The notes beneath the pieces were generated by a model that was given only the letters and a program-made list of their open reading frames with translations, was not told the DNA's origin and did no database searches. A DNA stretch of 64,000 nucleotides from UBA1172 sp002457135. GTDB lineage: Bacteria; Pseudomonadota; Alphaproteobacteria; Puniceispirillales; UBA1172. Of the stretch, positions 45,072 through 54,476 are shown in pieces (positions within the stretch are counted from its first letter, which is position 1; each line of letters begins with the position of its first letter). The DNA is taken from positions 118,282-182,281 of the forward strand of contig CBFIBR010000001.1 in assembly GCA_965660935.1 (NCBI GenBank). Reading direction: 5' to 3'. A program made the translations under genes and the position numbers.

Positions 45072-47513
45072 ATGATGAAAACTCAGGCGCGTGCGGTGGT
45101 TATTGGTGGGGGTGTTGTTGGCGTCTCGATGCTCTATCATCTGGCCAAAAAGGGCTGGACAGATGCGGTGCTGATTGAGCGCAAGGAGCTGACGTCAGGG
45201 TCAACCTGGCATGCGGCCGGCCTGCTGCCCCTGTTCAACATGTCCTATTCGGTCGGGCAGGTGCATAAATATTCCGTCAAGTTCTATCAGGAACTGGAAA
45301 AGGAAACCGGCATGAATGTCGGGTTCCGTAATGTCAGCAATATCCGCCTCGCCAGCAACCCTGATCGCTGGGACGAATACATGCAATACGCCGGTGTCGC
45401 CGATACCATTGGTATTGAGGTCGAACGCCTGACCCCTGATCAGGTCAAGGAAATCTGGCCGCTCTGCAACACCGAAGGCCTGCTTGGCGCTATCCGCCAC
45501 CCCGGTGATGGCTATATCCAGCCCGCTGATCTGACCCAGGCCATGGCCAAGGGTGCAAGGGATATGGGGGCCACGATCTATCGCAACACAACCGTGAGCG
45601 GCATCAGCCAGAACGCATCCGGCGAATGGGAAATCGAAACCGATAAAGGGACGATCACCTGCGAGCATGTCGTTTCCTGCACCGGTAACTTTGCCCGCAA
45701 AACGGGTGCCATGGTCGGGTTGAATGTTCCCGTCATTCCGGTTGAACACCAGTATATCGTCACCGAGCCGCACCCCGAGATCAAAGCCCGCCATGCCGCG
45801 GGTGAACCTGAAATGGGCGTTCTGCGTGACAGTGACAACGGCTGGTACCTGCGGGAGGAGGCTGGCGGGCTGATCCTCGGCCCTTACGAATACGGCGCGC
45901 CGGTCTGTTACGTCGACGGTCCTGATGCCGAAAGCGAATATGAGCTGTTTCAGGAAGACCTGGAGCGCATCGAGGAGCATATCGAAAGCGCCATGTTCAG
46001 GGTGCCTGTGTTCGGTGAAGTCGGGGTCAAGAAAGTCTATAACGGGGCCATCGCCTATACCCCTGACGGCAACCCGATCATCGGTCCGGCCCCGGGGCTG
46101 AAGAATTTCTGGCTGTCCGAGGGCCATTCATTCGGTGTCACGGCGGCTGGCGGTGCTGGCTGGCAGCTGGCGGAATGGATTGTCGAGGGTGAACCGACCA
46201 TCGATATGTCCGGTGTTGACCCCCGCCGTCACGGCAGTTACGCCACCGAAAGTTTCCTCATCGCCAAGAATGAGGAGGCCTATGCCAATGTCTTCACCAT
46301 CCATTTCCCTGATGAGGAACGTGAGGCTGGCCGTCCGCTCAGGACCGCGCCATGCTATGATCGCCTGAAATCACTGGGCGCTGTGTTCGGGCAGAAATTC
46401 GGCTGGGAACGCGCCAACTGGTTCGCCCCCGAAGGCACCCCGCAACAGGATGACTGGTCGTTCCGCCGCTCAGACTGGTTTGAGCATATTGGCAACGAGG
46501 TCCGCAACACCACGGAAAATGTTGGCCTGCTTGATATGAGCGCCTTTGCCAAGGCCAAGGTGACCGGCCCGGGTGCCGAGGCGTTTCTGGATCACCTGAT
46601 CGCCAACCGTATCCCGAAGAAACCCGGCCGGGTCAATCTCTGCCACGCGCTGGCACCATCGGGGGGTGTGCATTCCGAATTTACCATCATCCGTGAAGGC
46701 GATGAGAGTTTCTACATGGTCTCCGCCGGTGCGCTCCAGTCTGTTGACCATGACTGGGTTCGCAAGCACATGCCTGATGATGGTTCGGTCCAGTTCCAGA
46801 ATATCACCAACGCGATGGGCGTGCTGGTGCTGGCGGGACCCAAGGCCCGTGAGGTGATGGAACGTGTCTCCCCGAGGGCGGATTTTTCCAATGAGGCGTT
46901 CCCGTGGCTATCGTCCCAGTGGATCAATGTCGGCCATGCCCCGACCCTGGCGGCGCGGGTCAATTACGTCGGTGAGCTGGGGTGGGAGCTGCATCACCCC
47001 ATCGAATACCAGAACCATATCTTTGATGCCCTGATGAATGCCGGGGCTGATCTGGGGATCAAGCCTTTCGGAATCCGTGCCATGGACACGATGCGGCTTG
47101 AAAAATCCTATCGCATGGTCGGCACCGAGCTGTCGATTGAATACGCCGCGTTCGAATCGCATCTGGAACGCTTTGTTCACCCGAACAAGGGTGATTTCAT
47201 TGGCCGCGACAGCCTGGTAGAATGGCAGCAGAAAGGCTTTGCCAACAGCCTTGTGACCATGGAAATCCTCAACCCCGATGACGCGGATGTTATTGGCGGC
47301 AACCCGATTTACCATGATGGTAAGATGGTTGGCCGGGCGACCTCTGGCAATTATGGCTTCCGTCTTGGCAAATCCATTGCGCTTGCCATGGTGCCGCCGG
47401 GCCTTGATGCTGTCGGGACCGGTTTTGAGATTGATATCCTCGGCAAGCGTCACGATACGGTGGTGATCGAGGAAAGCCCGTTTGATCCGAATAACGAAAA
47501 ACTGCGCGCTTGA
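45072..47513 (+). CDS. Dimethylglycine/sarcosine dehydrogenase-like flavoprotein (FAD + GcvT)
   Basis: 813 residues from ATG 45072 (GGGGG 5 bases ahead). N-terminal DAO-type FAD domain with GGGVVG at 12-17 and STWHAAG, whose H47 matches the His that binds FAD covalently in dimethylglycine dehydrogenase. The C-terminal half is GcvT-like (FAO/THF-binding; NVGLLDMSAFAKAKVTGPGA, GELGWELHHP), where the released methyl becomes methylene-THF. Oxidises dimethylglycine to sarcosine most likely; sarcosine or another secondary amine is possible. 28 bases before the MttB-like gene. Confidence 0.9.
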   Translation: MMKTQARAVVIGGGVVGVSMLYHLAKKGWTDAVLIERKELTSGSTWHAAGLLPLFNMSYSVGQVHKYSVKFYQELEKETGMNVGFRNVSNIRLASNPDRWDEYMQYAGVADTIGIEVERLTPDQVKEIWPLCNTEGLLGAIRHPGDGYIQPADLTQAMAKGARDMGATIYRNTTVSGISQNASGEWEIETDKGTITCEHVVSCTGNFARKTGAMVGLNVPVIPVEHQYIVTEPHPEIKARHAAGEPEMGVLRDSDNGWYLREEAGGLILGPYEYGAPVCYVDGPDAESEYELFQEDLERIEEHIESAMFRVPVFGEVGVKKVYNGAIAYTPDGNPIIGPAPGLKNFWLSEGHSFGVTAAGGAGWQLAEWIVEGEPTIDMSGVDPRRHGSYATESFLIAKNEEAYANVFTIHFPDEEREAGRPLRTAPCYDRLKSLGAVFGQKFGWERANWFAPEGTPQQDDWSFRRSDWFEHIGNEVRNTTENVGLLDMSAFAKAKVTGPGAEAFLDHLIANRIPKKPGRVNLCHALAPSGGVHSEFTIIREGDESFYMVSAGALQSVDHDWVRKHMPDDGSVQFQNITNAMGVLVLAGPKAREVMERVSPRADFSNEAFPWLSSQWINVGHAPTLAARVNYVGELGWELHHPIEYQNHIFDALMNAGADLGIKPFGIRAMDTMRLEKSYRMVGTELSIEYAAFESHLERFVHPNKGDFIGRDSLVEWQQKGFANSLVTMEILNPDDADVIGGNPIYHDGKMVGRATSGNYGFRLGKSIALAMVPPGLDAVGTGFEIDILGKRHDTVVIEESPFDPNNEKLRA

Positions 47514-47541
47514 CGCAGTGTTTTAGAAAAAGGATGACAAC

Positions 47542-49092
47542 ATGACTGAAGCAACAGCCTCAGAACGTCGCTCCCGCCGTGGTGGCGGTCGTGATGCCCG
47601 CCGCGCCATTCGCAGTGCCGCTTCCTCAATGTCCAAGCCGTTCATCACCCGCAGCGTGCCGGTCTATGATGTGCTTTCCGATGAAGGCGCTGAAATTATC
47701 GAAAACAACGCCGAAATTATCCTTGAGGAAACCGGGATTGATTTCAAGGATGACCCCGAAGCGCTCGCCATCCTGAAAGATGCAGGGGCTGATATCAAGG
47801 GTGAGCGGGTGCGGTTCCCGCGCGGCATGTGCCGCCAGCTGTGCCAGACAGCCCCGTCCGAATTTACCCAGTATGCCCGCAACCCTGAACGGTCGGTTCA
47901 GATCGGCGGCAACAACACGGTGTTTGCGCCGGTCTATGGCCCGCCCTTTGTGCGTGACCTCGATGGCGAACGCCGCTACGCCACGATTGAGGATTTCCGC
48001 AATATCGTCAAGCTGGTCTACATGCTCCCCGGGCTGCATCATTCCGGCGGCACGGTCTGTGAGCCGGTGGACCTGCCGGTGCCGAAACGCCACCTTGAGA
48101 TGCTCTACACGCACATGCGTTTTTCGGACAAACCCTATATGGGGTCGGTTACCGCTGCCAGCCGGGCAGAGGATTCGGTCGCCATGTCCCGTATCCTCTT
48201 CGGGGAAGAATTTGTTGCGAACAACTGCGTGATGATCAGCCTGATCAACGCCAATTCACCCATGACCTGGGATGACACCATGCTCGGTGCGCTCAAGGTC
48301 AATGCCCGTGCCGGGCAGGCCGTGATCACCACACCGTTCATTCTGGCCGGGGCGATGTCACCGGTTTCGGTTGCCGGAACACTGGCCCAGACCCTTGCCG
48401 AGGCGATGAGCGGGATAGCCTTCACCCAGCTGATCAATCCGGGCACGCCGGTTGTGTTTGGGTCTTTCGCCTCCTCCATGTCGATGCAGACAGGGGCGCC
48501 GACCTTTGGCACGCCTGAACCGGCAATGGTGCTGTATGGATGCGCAAAACTGGCCCGCCGTCTTGGTGTGCCGTTCCGTTCCGGCGGCTCCCTCACCGGG
48601 TCCAAGACGGCTGATGCCCAGGCCGCCTATGAAAGCGCGCATACCATTCTGCCCACTGTTCTCGGCGGCACCAATTTCGTGCTGCATGGGGCGGGCTGGA
48701 TGGAAGGCGGGCTGGTCAGTGATTACCGCAAGATCATTCTCGATGCCGATCAGTTGACGATGATGGACCGCATGGTCGGCGGTATTGATATGTCCGAAAA
48801 CGGTCAGGCCATGGATGCAATCGAGGAAATCGGCCCCGGCAAGCATTTCCTCGGTTCCAGCCACACCCAGCGCAATTTTGAGGATGCGTTCTGGCGGTCG
48901 GAAATGGCGGATAACACCACGTTTGAGCAGTGGAGCGCCGATGGTGCCATCGAAAGCGCCAAGCGGGCGGAAAGCCGCGCCATCAAGATGCTGGCCGAAT
49001 ACGAAATCCCGGCGATTGATCCGGCGGTTGATGAGGCCCTGATCGAGTTTGTGGCCAAGCGCATGGAAGAGCTTCCAAACGCTGAATATTAA
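47542..49092 (+). CDS. MttB-superfamily methyltransferase without pyrrolysine (glycine betaine MtgB-like)
   Basis: 516-residue TIM-barrel protein of the trimethylamine methyltransferase family (DFRNIVKLVYMLPGLHHSGG, MGSVTAASRAEDS, PVVFGSFASSMSMQTGAP, LVSDYRKIILDADQ). True trimethylamine MttB is read through an in-frame UAG as pyrrolysine; this frame has no internal stop, placing it with non-Pyl members such as glycine betaine methyltransferase MtgB. The substrate is inferred from the dimethylglycine and sarcosine enzymes next door. N-terminus is Arg/Gly-rich (ERRSRRGGGRDARRAIR). AAAGGATG precedes the ATG. Confidence 0.9.
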   Translation: MTEATASERRSRRGGGRDARRAIRSAASSMSKPFITRSVPVYDVLSDEGAEIIENNAEIILEETGIDFKDDPEALAILKDAGADIKGERVRFPRGMCRQLCQTAPSEFTQYARNPERSVQIGGNNTVFAPVYGPPFVRDLDGERRYATIEDFRNIVKLVYMLPGLHHSGGTVCEPVDLPVPKRHLEMLYTHMRFSDKPYMGSVTAASRAEDSVAMSRILFGEEFVANNCVMISLINANSPMTWDDTMLGALKVNARAGQAVITTPFILAGAMSPVSVAGTLAQTLAEAMSGIAFTQLINPGTPVVFGSFASSMSMQTGAPTFGTPEPAMVLYGCAKLARRLGVPFRSGGSLTGSKTADAQAAYESAHTILPTVLGGTNFVLHGAGWMEGGLVSDYRKIILDADQLTMMDRMVGGIDMSENGQAMDAIEEIGPGKHFLGSSHTQRNFEDAFWRSEMADNTTFEQWSADGAIESAKRAESRAIKMLAEYEIPAIDPAVDEALIEFVAKRMEELPNAEY

Positions 49093-49130
49093 TCAGGGCT
49101 TATATTATCAGGGCTTATATTATCAGGCGG
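49086..49130. repeat. 15-bp tandem repeat between MttB and soxG stops
   Basis: TATATTATCAGGGCT-type units at 49086-49100 (diverged), 49101-49115 and a partial copy from 49116. The array begins inside the last codons of the MttB gene and runs into the soxG stop, so it forms the whole 30-base convergent gap. Confidence 0.85.
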
Positions 49131-49734
49131 GCTGAAACTCATAGCCGTATTCGATCATCGCATCCTTCAGCAAGGCCACGATATACGGCATGAAACTGCT
49201 GCGGCCGATGATCTGAAAGGCGTTGTCGTCAAGGCACATGATCGTCACCCCGGCATGCGACAGCAGCGATTGCTGGACTATCCCGGGCGTGAAGACCGTG
49301 GGGTGAAAATCAAGGGCGCAATGCTTGGCCAGCGCATCCCGGGTATGCTCGCCCTCAAGGATGATTGAGCCGAGCGCATCGGAAACATTATTGACGGCAA
49401 CATGACCCGCCTCTGGCAAATCCAGCCCGGCGGTGATCGTATCGGCTGACCCGTTTTCAGCCAGAATAATCCACTCATCCGGGCCCAGCCATGCAATGCG
49501 GCGATTGCCCGATACATGAAACCGGTTCGGCTCGGCGGGCAGCCGGGTTCCGACAACACGGCTCAGCGCCTCATTGATCACCGTGTTACCGGCGTCGCAA
49601 CGCAGGTTGATCTTGTCGAGCAGGCCGGTATCCCGCATCACCACAGCCCCCCTTGACCCCTGGGGCGGCGGGCTTGAGGCAGCGGCAATCCCGTGCAGGG
49701 CAGACGCGCCATGAACATTCTGAAGACTAGCCAT
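49123..49734 (-). CDS. soxG: Sarcosine oxidase gamma subunit
   Basis: 203 residues, GcvT-related fold; structural subunit of heterotetrameric sarcosine oxidase. Contains LDKINLRCDAG, RIAWLGPDEWIIL and VNNVSDALGSIILEG. ATG 49734 has GGAG upstream and overlaps the soxA stop by 8 bases; the frame extends to 49806 inside soxA but lacks family sequence there. Last gene of soxBDAG. Confidence 0.93.
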   Translation of the reverse strand: MASLQNVHGASALHGIAAASSPPPQGSRGAVVMRDTGLLDKINLRCDAGNTVINEALSRVVGTRLPAEPNRFHVSGNRRIAWLGPDEWIILAENGSADTITAGLDLPEAGHVAVNNVSDALGSIILEGEHTRDALAKHCALDFHPTVFTPGIVQQSLLSHAGVTIMCLDDNAFQIIGRSSFMPYIVALLKDAMIEYGYEFQPA

Positions 49735-52700
49735 TGAGCTTTTCTCCTTTCGGATCATAGAAAACCGTATCGGTGATGGTGGCCTTGATCGGCTCACTGC
49801 CGTCAATCATCGGGAACCACACTGTCTCCCCCTTCATGGCATGACCGCCCTTGAGCATGGCCATGGCAATAGACTGATTGAGGTTGGGTGAGAAATACGA
49901 TGACGTGACCTGACCCAGCATTTCCATCGGCATGGGCTGGTTCGGGTCCAGCACGGCATGCGCGCCTTCGGGGATGACATCCATGGGGTTTTCGGTCACC
50001 AGCCCGACCAGCTGCTTGCGATCTTTCAGCGCCATGCTGGCGCGTTCAAGCGCACGCTTGCCGATAAAATCGGGCTTTTTAGATGACACGATCCAGTCCA
50101 TGCCCAGATCATGCGGCGTCACCGACCCGTCGGTTTCCTGACCGACAATGATAAAGCCCTTTTCCGCCCTCAGCACATGCATGGCCTCGGTGCCGTAAGG
50201 GGTCAGCCCGTATTCGCTGCCAACCTGCATCAGGTTCTTCCACAAGGCCATGCCGAGACGGGACGGAATATTGATCTCAAAGCTCAGCTCACCGGTAAAG
50301 GAAATGCGGAAAATCCGCACCGGCAGCCCCGCCAGTCTCGCCTCTTTACAGGACATGAAGGGGAAGCTGTCATCGCGCAGGCTGACCGAGCATCCCAGCT
50401 TTTCCAGAATGATGCGGGCATTGGGGCCTGACACTGTTGCCACTGACCATTGTTCGGTGACGCTGGTCAGGTAGACTTCAAGCTCTGGCCATTCGGTCTG
50501 TTTCCATTCTTCCAGCCAGGCCATCACGCCAGCCGCCCCGCCGGTGGTGGTGGTCATGTGGAAATGGTTTTCGCCAAGCCGTGTTGTCACGCCATCATCC
50601 ATGACCATGCCGTCATCTTTCAGCATCAGGCCATAGCGGCACCGCCCGACCGGCAGTTTGAGCCAGGCATTGGTGTAAACGCGGTTGAGAAATTCGGCGG
50701 CATCACGCCCCCTGATATCAATCTTGCCAAGGGTGGAGGCATCGAGGATACCGGCATGGGTCCGCGCCCGCCTGACCTCCCTGTTGACGGCCTCTTCCAT
50801 GGTCTCGCCATCCTGCGGGTAATACCAGGCGCGCATCCATTGGCCGACATGCTCGAACTTTGCCCCGGCCTCACGGTGCCACGGGTCCATGCGGGTCAGC
50901 CGCACCGGATCAAACAGACCCTTGATATCACGCCCTGCTATTGCCCCCAGCGAGGTCGGCGTGTAGGGCAGGCGGAACGTGGTGGTGCCAACCTCGGGGA
51001 TGGTTGCCCCCAGCTCACCCGAGATGATCCCGAGCGCATTGATGTTTGAGGTCTTGCCCTGATCGGTGGCCATGCCGTTGGTGGTGTAGCGCTTGACGTG
51101 TTCAACCGACTGATAACCCTCACGGACAGCCAGCTTGATATCGCTTGCGGTAACGTCGTTCTGATAGTCGATAAACGCCTTGGGGCCAGAACCGGGGGCG
51201 GCATCGCTCGGCACACCCCAGAAATTGAGCGGGCGGAAATCAGCAACAGGGGCATCAATCGCCGGGGCTTGCGCCGGGCTTGCCTCAAACCCGATGCGGC
51301 TGGCGGCCTCGGCCCCGGCCTTCGCGCCTTCAGCCATGGCGGTGGCCAGGTCAAACGCGCCATTGCCAGCACCGGCGGATTGCGCGGCCTCATGATAAGT
51401 TGATGGCTTGAAACAGCAGAACTCTTCGTCCCATTCCAGCTTGCCACGGGCCTGTGAATGCAGGTTGACCAGCGGGGTGAACCCGGCCGACATGGCGATC
51501 AGATCGCAATCAATGTAGAACGGGTCGCCTGTAACATCCCCGGTTTTCGGGTTGTAGCGTGCGATTTTGGCGTAACCGAGATGCCGCGTGCCTTCGGCTG
51601 CCAGAACAGCGTGGGATGAATGCACCGACAGCCCCATCCGCATGGCCTCGGCCACCAGTGGCCCGGCGGCGGCAGGGCGCATATCGACAATCGCGGCAAC
51701 ATGAATGCCAGCCTCGATCATGGCAAAGACCGTGCGATAGGCATCATCGTTATTGGTGATCACCACGGCGCGACGGCCGGGGGCAACACCATAGCGGTTG
51801 ATATAGCTCCGCACCGCGCCGGACAGCATGACCCCGGGCAGATCGTTCCCGCCAAAGACAACCGGGCGTTCATGACAGCCCTGGGCCAGCACAACCTCAC
51901 GGGCGCGGATTTTCCACAGTCGTTGACGCGGCAGATGGGCGGGGCATTCAGCCATGTGATCGCCGACACGTTCCATCAGCGTGATGTAATTGTGATCCAT
52001 GTAGGCGAAAACCGTGGTGCGCGGCAGCAGCGTCACGTTTTCCATCGCCTCAAGCCTGGCCAGCGTTGCGGCAATCCAGGCAGGGGAGGCCTCGCCATCA
52101 AGGGTAGTGTCGCCTTCGGAGAGGAGCCAGCCGCCAAATTCGTTCTGCTCATCAGCCAGGATGACACGGGCGCCGCTTGCGCCAGCCGACAGCGCCGCCA
52201 TCAGCCCGGCCGCACCGCCGCCTGCAATCAGCACATCGCAATGCTGGTGGGTTTTTTCATACCGGTCAGGGTCATTGTGATCATCAGCCGCCTTGCCCAG
52301 CCCGGCGGCGTTACGGATCACCGGCTCATAAACCGATTTCCAGAACGATGCCGGCCACATGAAGGTCTTGTAATAGAACCCGGCCGGAAAGAAACGATGA
52401 AACAGCGAATTGATTGCCCCGACATCGAGGTTGAGCGAGGGCCAGCGGTTCTGGCTTTCGCTCGTCAGCCCGTCATAAAGCTCAATCTGGGTGGCGCGGA
52501 GATTGGGTTCAATTCGCGCCCCCTTGCCGAGGCGGATCAGCGCATTCGGTTCTTCCGCACCGGCGGACAGTATCCCCCTTGGGCGGTGGTATTTGAAACT
52601 GCGGCCAACCAGATAGACGCTGTTTGCCAGCAGGGCAGAGGCCAGGGTATCGCCCTCAAAACCCTGATAGCTGGTGCCATCAAAGGTGAACTGGACAGGC

Positions 52701-52783
52701 TTGCCGCGATTGATCCGGCCACCTTCGGGGAGCCGCATGGCAGCGGGTTTTGTGCCTGATTTTTTCATGAAACGCGTCTTCAT
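49727..52783 (-). CDS. soxA: Sarcosine oxidase alpha subunit
   Basis: 1,018 residues: an N-terminal ferredoxin-like hydrogen-cyanide-synthase fold (VQFTFDGTSYQGFEGDTLA), a NAD(+)-binding Rossmann domain (CDVLIAGGGAAGLMAALSAG, about 183-), and a C-terminal GcvT domain that binds tetrahydrofolate and captures the sarcosine methyl as 5,10-methylene-THF. ATG overlaps the soxD TGA (ATGA). Third gene of soxBDAG. Confidence 0.97.
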   Translation of the reverse strand: MKTRFMKKSGTKPAAMRLPEGGRINRGKPVQFTFDGTSYQGFEGDTLASALLANSVYLVGRSFKYHRPRGILSAGAEEPNALIRLGKGARIEPNLRATQIELYDGLTSESQNRWPSLNLDVGAINSLFHRFFPAGFYYKTFMWPASFWKSVYEPVIRNAAGLGKAADDHNDPDRYEKTHQHCDVLIAGGGAAGLMAALSAGASGARVILADEQNEFGGWLLSEGDTTLDGEASPAWIAATLARLEAMENVTLLPRTTVFAYMDHNYITLMERVGDHMAECPAHLPRQRLWKIRAREVVLAQGCHERPVVFGGNDLPGVMLSGAVRSYINRYGVAPGRRAVVITNNDDAYRTVFAMIEAGIHVAAIVDMRPAAAGPLVAEAMRMGLSVHSSHAVLAAEGTRHLGYAKIARYNPKTGDVTGDPFYIDCDLIAMSAGFTPLVNLHSQARGKLEWDEEFCCFKPSTYHEAAQSAGAGNGAFDLATAMAEGAKAGAEAASRIGFEASPAQAPAIDAPVADFRPLNFWGVPSDAAPGSGPKAFIDYQNDVTASDIKLAVREGYQSVEHVKRYTTNGMATDQGKTSNINALGIISGELGATIPEVGTTTFRLPYTPTSLGAIAGRDIKGLFDPVRLTRMDPWHREAGAKFEHVGQWMRAWYYPQDGETMEEAVNREVRRARTHAGILDASTLGKIDIRGRDAAEFLNRVYTNAWLKLPVGRCRYGLMLKDDGMVMDDGVTTRLGENHFHMTTTTGGAAGVMAWLEEWKQTEWPELEVYLTSVTEQWSVATVSGPNARIILEKLGCSVSLRDDSFPFMSCKEARLAGLPVRIFRISFTGELSFEINIPSRLGMALWKNLMQVGSEYGLTPYGTEAMHVLRAEKGFIIVGQETDGSVTPHDLGMDWIVSSKKPDFIGKRALERASMALKDRKQLVGLVTENPMDVIPEGAHAVLDPNQPMPMEMLGQVTSSYFSPNLNQSIAMAMLKGGHAMKGETVWFPMIDGSEPIKATITDTVFYDPKGEKLNG

Positions 52784-53160
52784 GATCCGCTTCTCCCTGC
52801 CGGACTGGCGGGTTTGGCTGCTGCTTCGGCTGCTGCTTCGGCTGCGGTCTGCCGTCTCCAGCTGGCTTTATGGGCGGCTTTGGCGGCTTCAGTTTTCGGT
52901 GTTTCACCCATCGGGTAGACCTCGATGATCTCATGGCTGACCGTGTCGCGGGCCACGTTGAACCAGCGGCGGCATCCATCGGTGTGGATCCAGCGTTCGA
53001 GGAATACTCCCTTGGGGTTGTCCCGAAGAAAGAGGTAATCCGCAAATTCAGCGTCTGTCAGCGTGTTTTCAGCCAGTGGGCGGGCGATATGCGCTTCGCC
53101 CCCACAGCTGAATTCCAGCTCATCACGATCGCCGCAGAATGGGCATTTGATCAACAGCAT
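52780..53160 (-). CDS. soxD: Sarcosine oxidase delta subunit
   Basis: 126-residue zinc subunit. Zn ligands by family comparison are C6, C9, H59 and C63 (IKCPFCGDRDE, WIHTDGCRRWFN). About 25 C-terminal residues (TAAEAAAEAAAKPAS) are an Ala/Glu-rich extension built from a 12-bp DNA repeat at 52816-52847. 20 bases after soxB and overlapping soxA by 4. Confidence 0.95.
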   Translation of the reverse strand: MLLIKCPFCGDRDELEFSCGGEAHIARPLAENTLTDAEFADYLFLRDNPKGVFLERWIHTDGCRRWFNVARDTVSHEIIEVYPMGETPKTEAAKAAHKASWRRQTAAEAAAEAAAKPASPAGRSGS

Positions 53161-53180
53161 CCGTCTTACTCCATCCGGCC

Positions 53181-54476
53181 TTAATGGGCCACGCCAGCCG
53201 CGCCGTGTTCGTCAATCAGCAGCCCGGTCTGGAACCGGTCGAGCGAATACGGGGCAGCGATCTTGTTCGGCCGGTCATGAGCAATCAGATCGGCAAAGAC
53301 ATGGCCGGAACCGGGGGTAGCCTTGAAACCGCCCGTTCCCCAGCCGCAATTGAAATAAAGCCCTTTGACATCGGTGCGGGAGATGATGGGCGAGGCATCA
53401 GGGCAGGTATCAACAATCCCGCCCCAGTGGCGCAGCATCCGCAATCGTGACAGAATCGGGAACAGCTCAACCCCCGCCGCGATCATGTGTTCGGGTGTCG
53501 GGAATGAGCCGCGCTGGGCGTAGGAATTGTATTTGTCGACCCCGGCCCCCAGCACCATCTCACCCTTGTCGGACTGGCTGATATACATATGCACAGCGTT
53601 CGACATGATGACGGTATCCAGCACCGGCTTGATCGGTTCTGACACCAGTGCCTGGAGCGGGCGGCTGGCTATTGGCAGGCGGATCCCCGCCATCGCCGCC
53701 ATCACCGAACAATGCCCGGCAACAACACAGCCGACCTTGGGGGTTTTGATGAAACCGCGGGTGGTTTCAACGCCCTCGATGCTGTCGCCATTGCGGCGCA
53801 GGCCGGTCACTTCACAGTTCTGGATGATATCAACGCCGAGGTCATCAGCCGCGCGGGCATAACCCCAGGCAACGGCATCATGGCGGGCGGTGCCGCCGCG
53901 TTTTTGCAGGAACCCGCCCATCACGGGATAGCGGATCGACTGGTCGATATTGATGATCGGCACAAACGCCTTGATCTCTTCCGGGCCAAGCACATCACTG
54001 TCAATGCCGTTGAGCTTGATGGCATGGACCCGGCGTGACATTTCCCGCAGCTCATGTTCGCTATGCGCGATGGTCAGAACACCGCGCTGGCTGAACATGA
54101 TGTTGAAATTGAGGTCCTGGGCCAGGCCCTCCCACAGCTTGAGCGCATGCTCATAGATAGCCGCGCTTTCATCCCACAGATAATTGGACCGGATTATGGT
54201 GGTGTTACGGCCGGTATTGCCGCCGCCGAGCCAGCCTTTTTCAAGCACCGCGATATTGGTCATGCCGTGAACAGCCGCCATGTAATACGCTGTCGCCAGA
54301 CCATGACCGCCGCCGCCGATGATGACCGCATCGTATTCGGCCTTGGGTTCAGGCGCACGCCATGCCCGTTGCCAGTCCTGGTGGTACGAGCCGGCGTTGC
54401 GGGCCAGCGAAAAAATGGAATATTTGGGTTTGCCGCCTGGTAGTCCGCGAGCCCCCCGGTCGGGTTTGTAGCCCAT
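53181..54476 (-). CDS. soxB: Sarcosine oxidase beta subunit
   Basis: 431-residue catalytic subunit with FAD (VIIGGGGHGLATAYY) and covalent FMN; H199 in TARHDAVAW corresponds to the FMN-binding His. GWLGGGNTGRNTTIIRSNYL (conserved) and GWGTGGFKATPGSG close the FAD site. ATG 54476 is chosen for its GAGGTG five bases upstream; GTG 54482 is possible. It has about 15 extra N-terminal residues before YSIFSLARN. First gene of soxBDAG, divergent from the M20 gene. Confidence 0.96.
   Translation of the reverse strand: MGYKPDRGARGLPGGKPKYSIFSLARNAGSYHQDWQRAWRAPEPKAEYDAVIIGGGGHGLATAYYMAAVHGMTNIAVLEKGWLGGGNTGRNTTIIRSNYLWDESAAIYEHALKLWEGLAQDLNFNIMFSQRGVLTIAHSEHELREMSRRVHAIKLNGIDSDVLGPEEIKAFVPIINIDQSIRYPVMGGFLQKRGGTARHDAVAWGYARAADDLGVDIIQNCEVTGLRRNGDSIEGVETTRGFIKTPKVGCVVAGHCSVMAAMAGIRLPIASRPLQALVSEPIKPVLDTVIMSNAVHMYISQSDKGEMVLGAGVDKYNSYAQRGSFPTPEHMIAAGVELFPILSRLRMLRHWGGIVDTCPDASPIISRTDVKGLYFNCGWGTGGFKATPGSGHVFADLIAHDRPNKIAAPYSLDRFQTGLLIDEHGAAGVAH

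Noticed and set aside
47542..49092. Possible pyrrolysine-containing MttB
   Set aside because: No in-frame UAG inside the 516 codons and no pylT/pylS genes in the window.
51620..52759. 379-residue plus-strand open frame
   Set aside because: Mirror of soxA codons; His/Gly/Arg-rich composition and no start signal.
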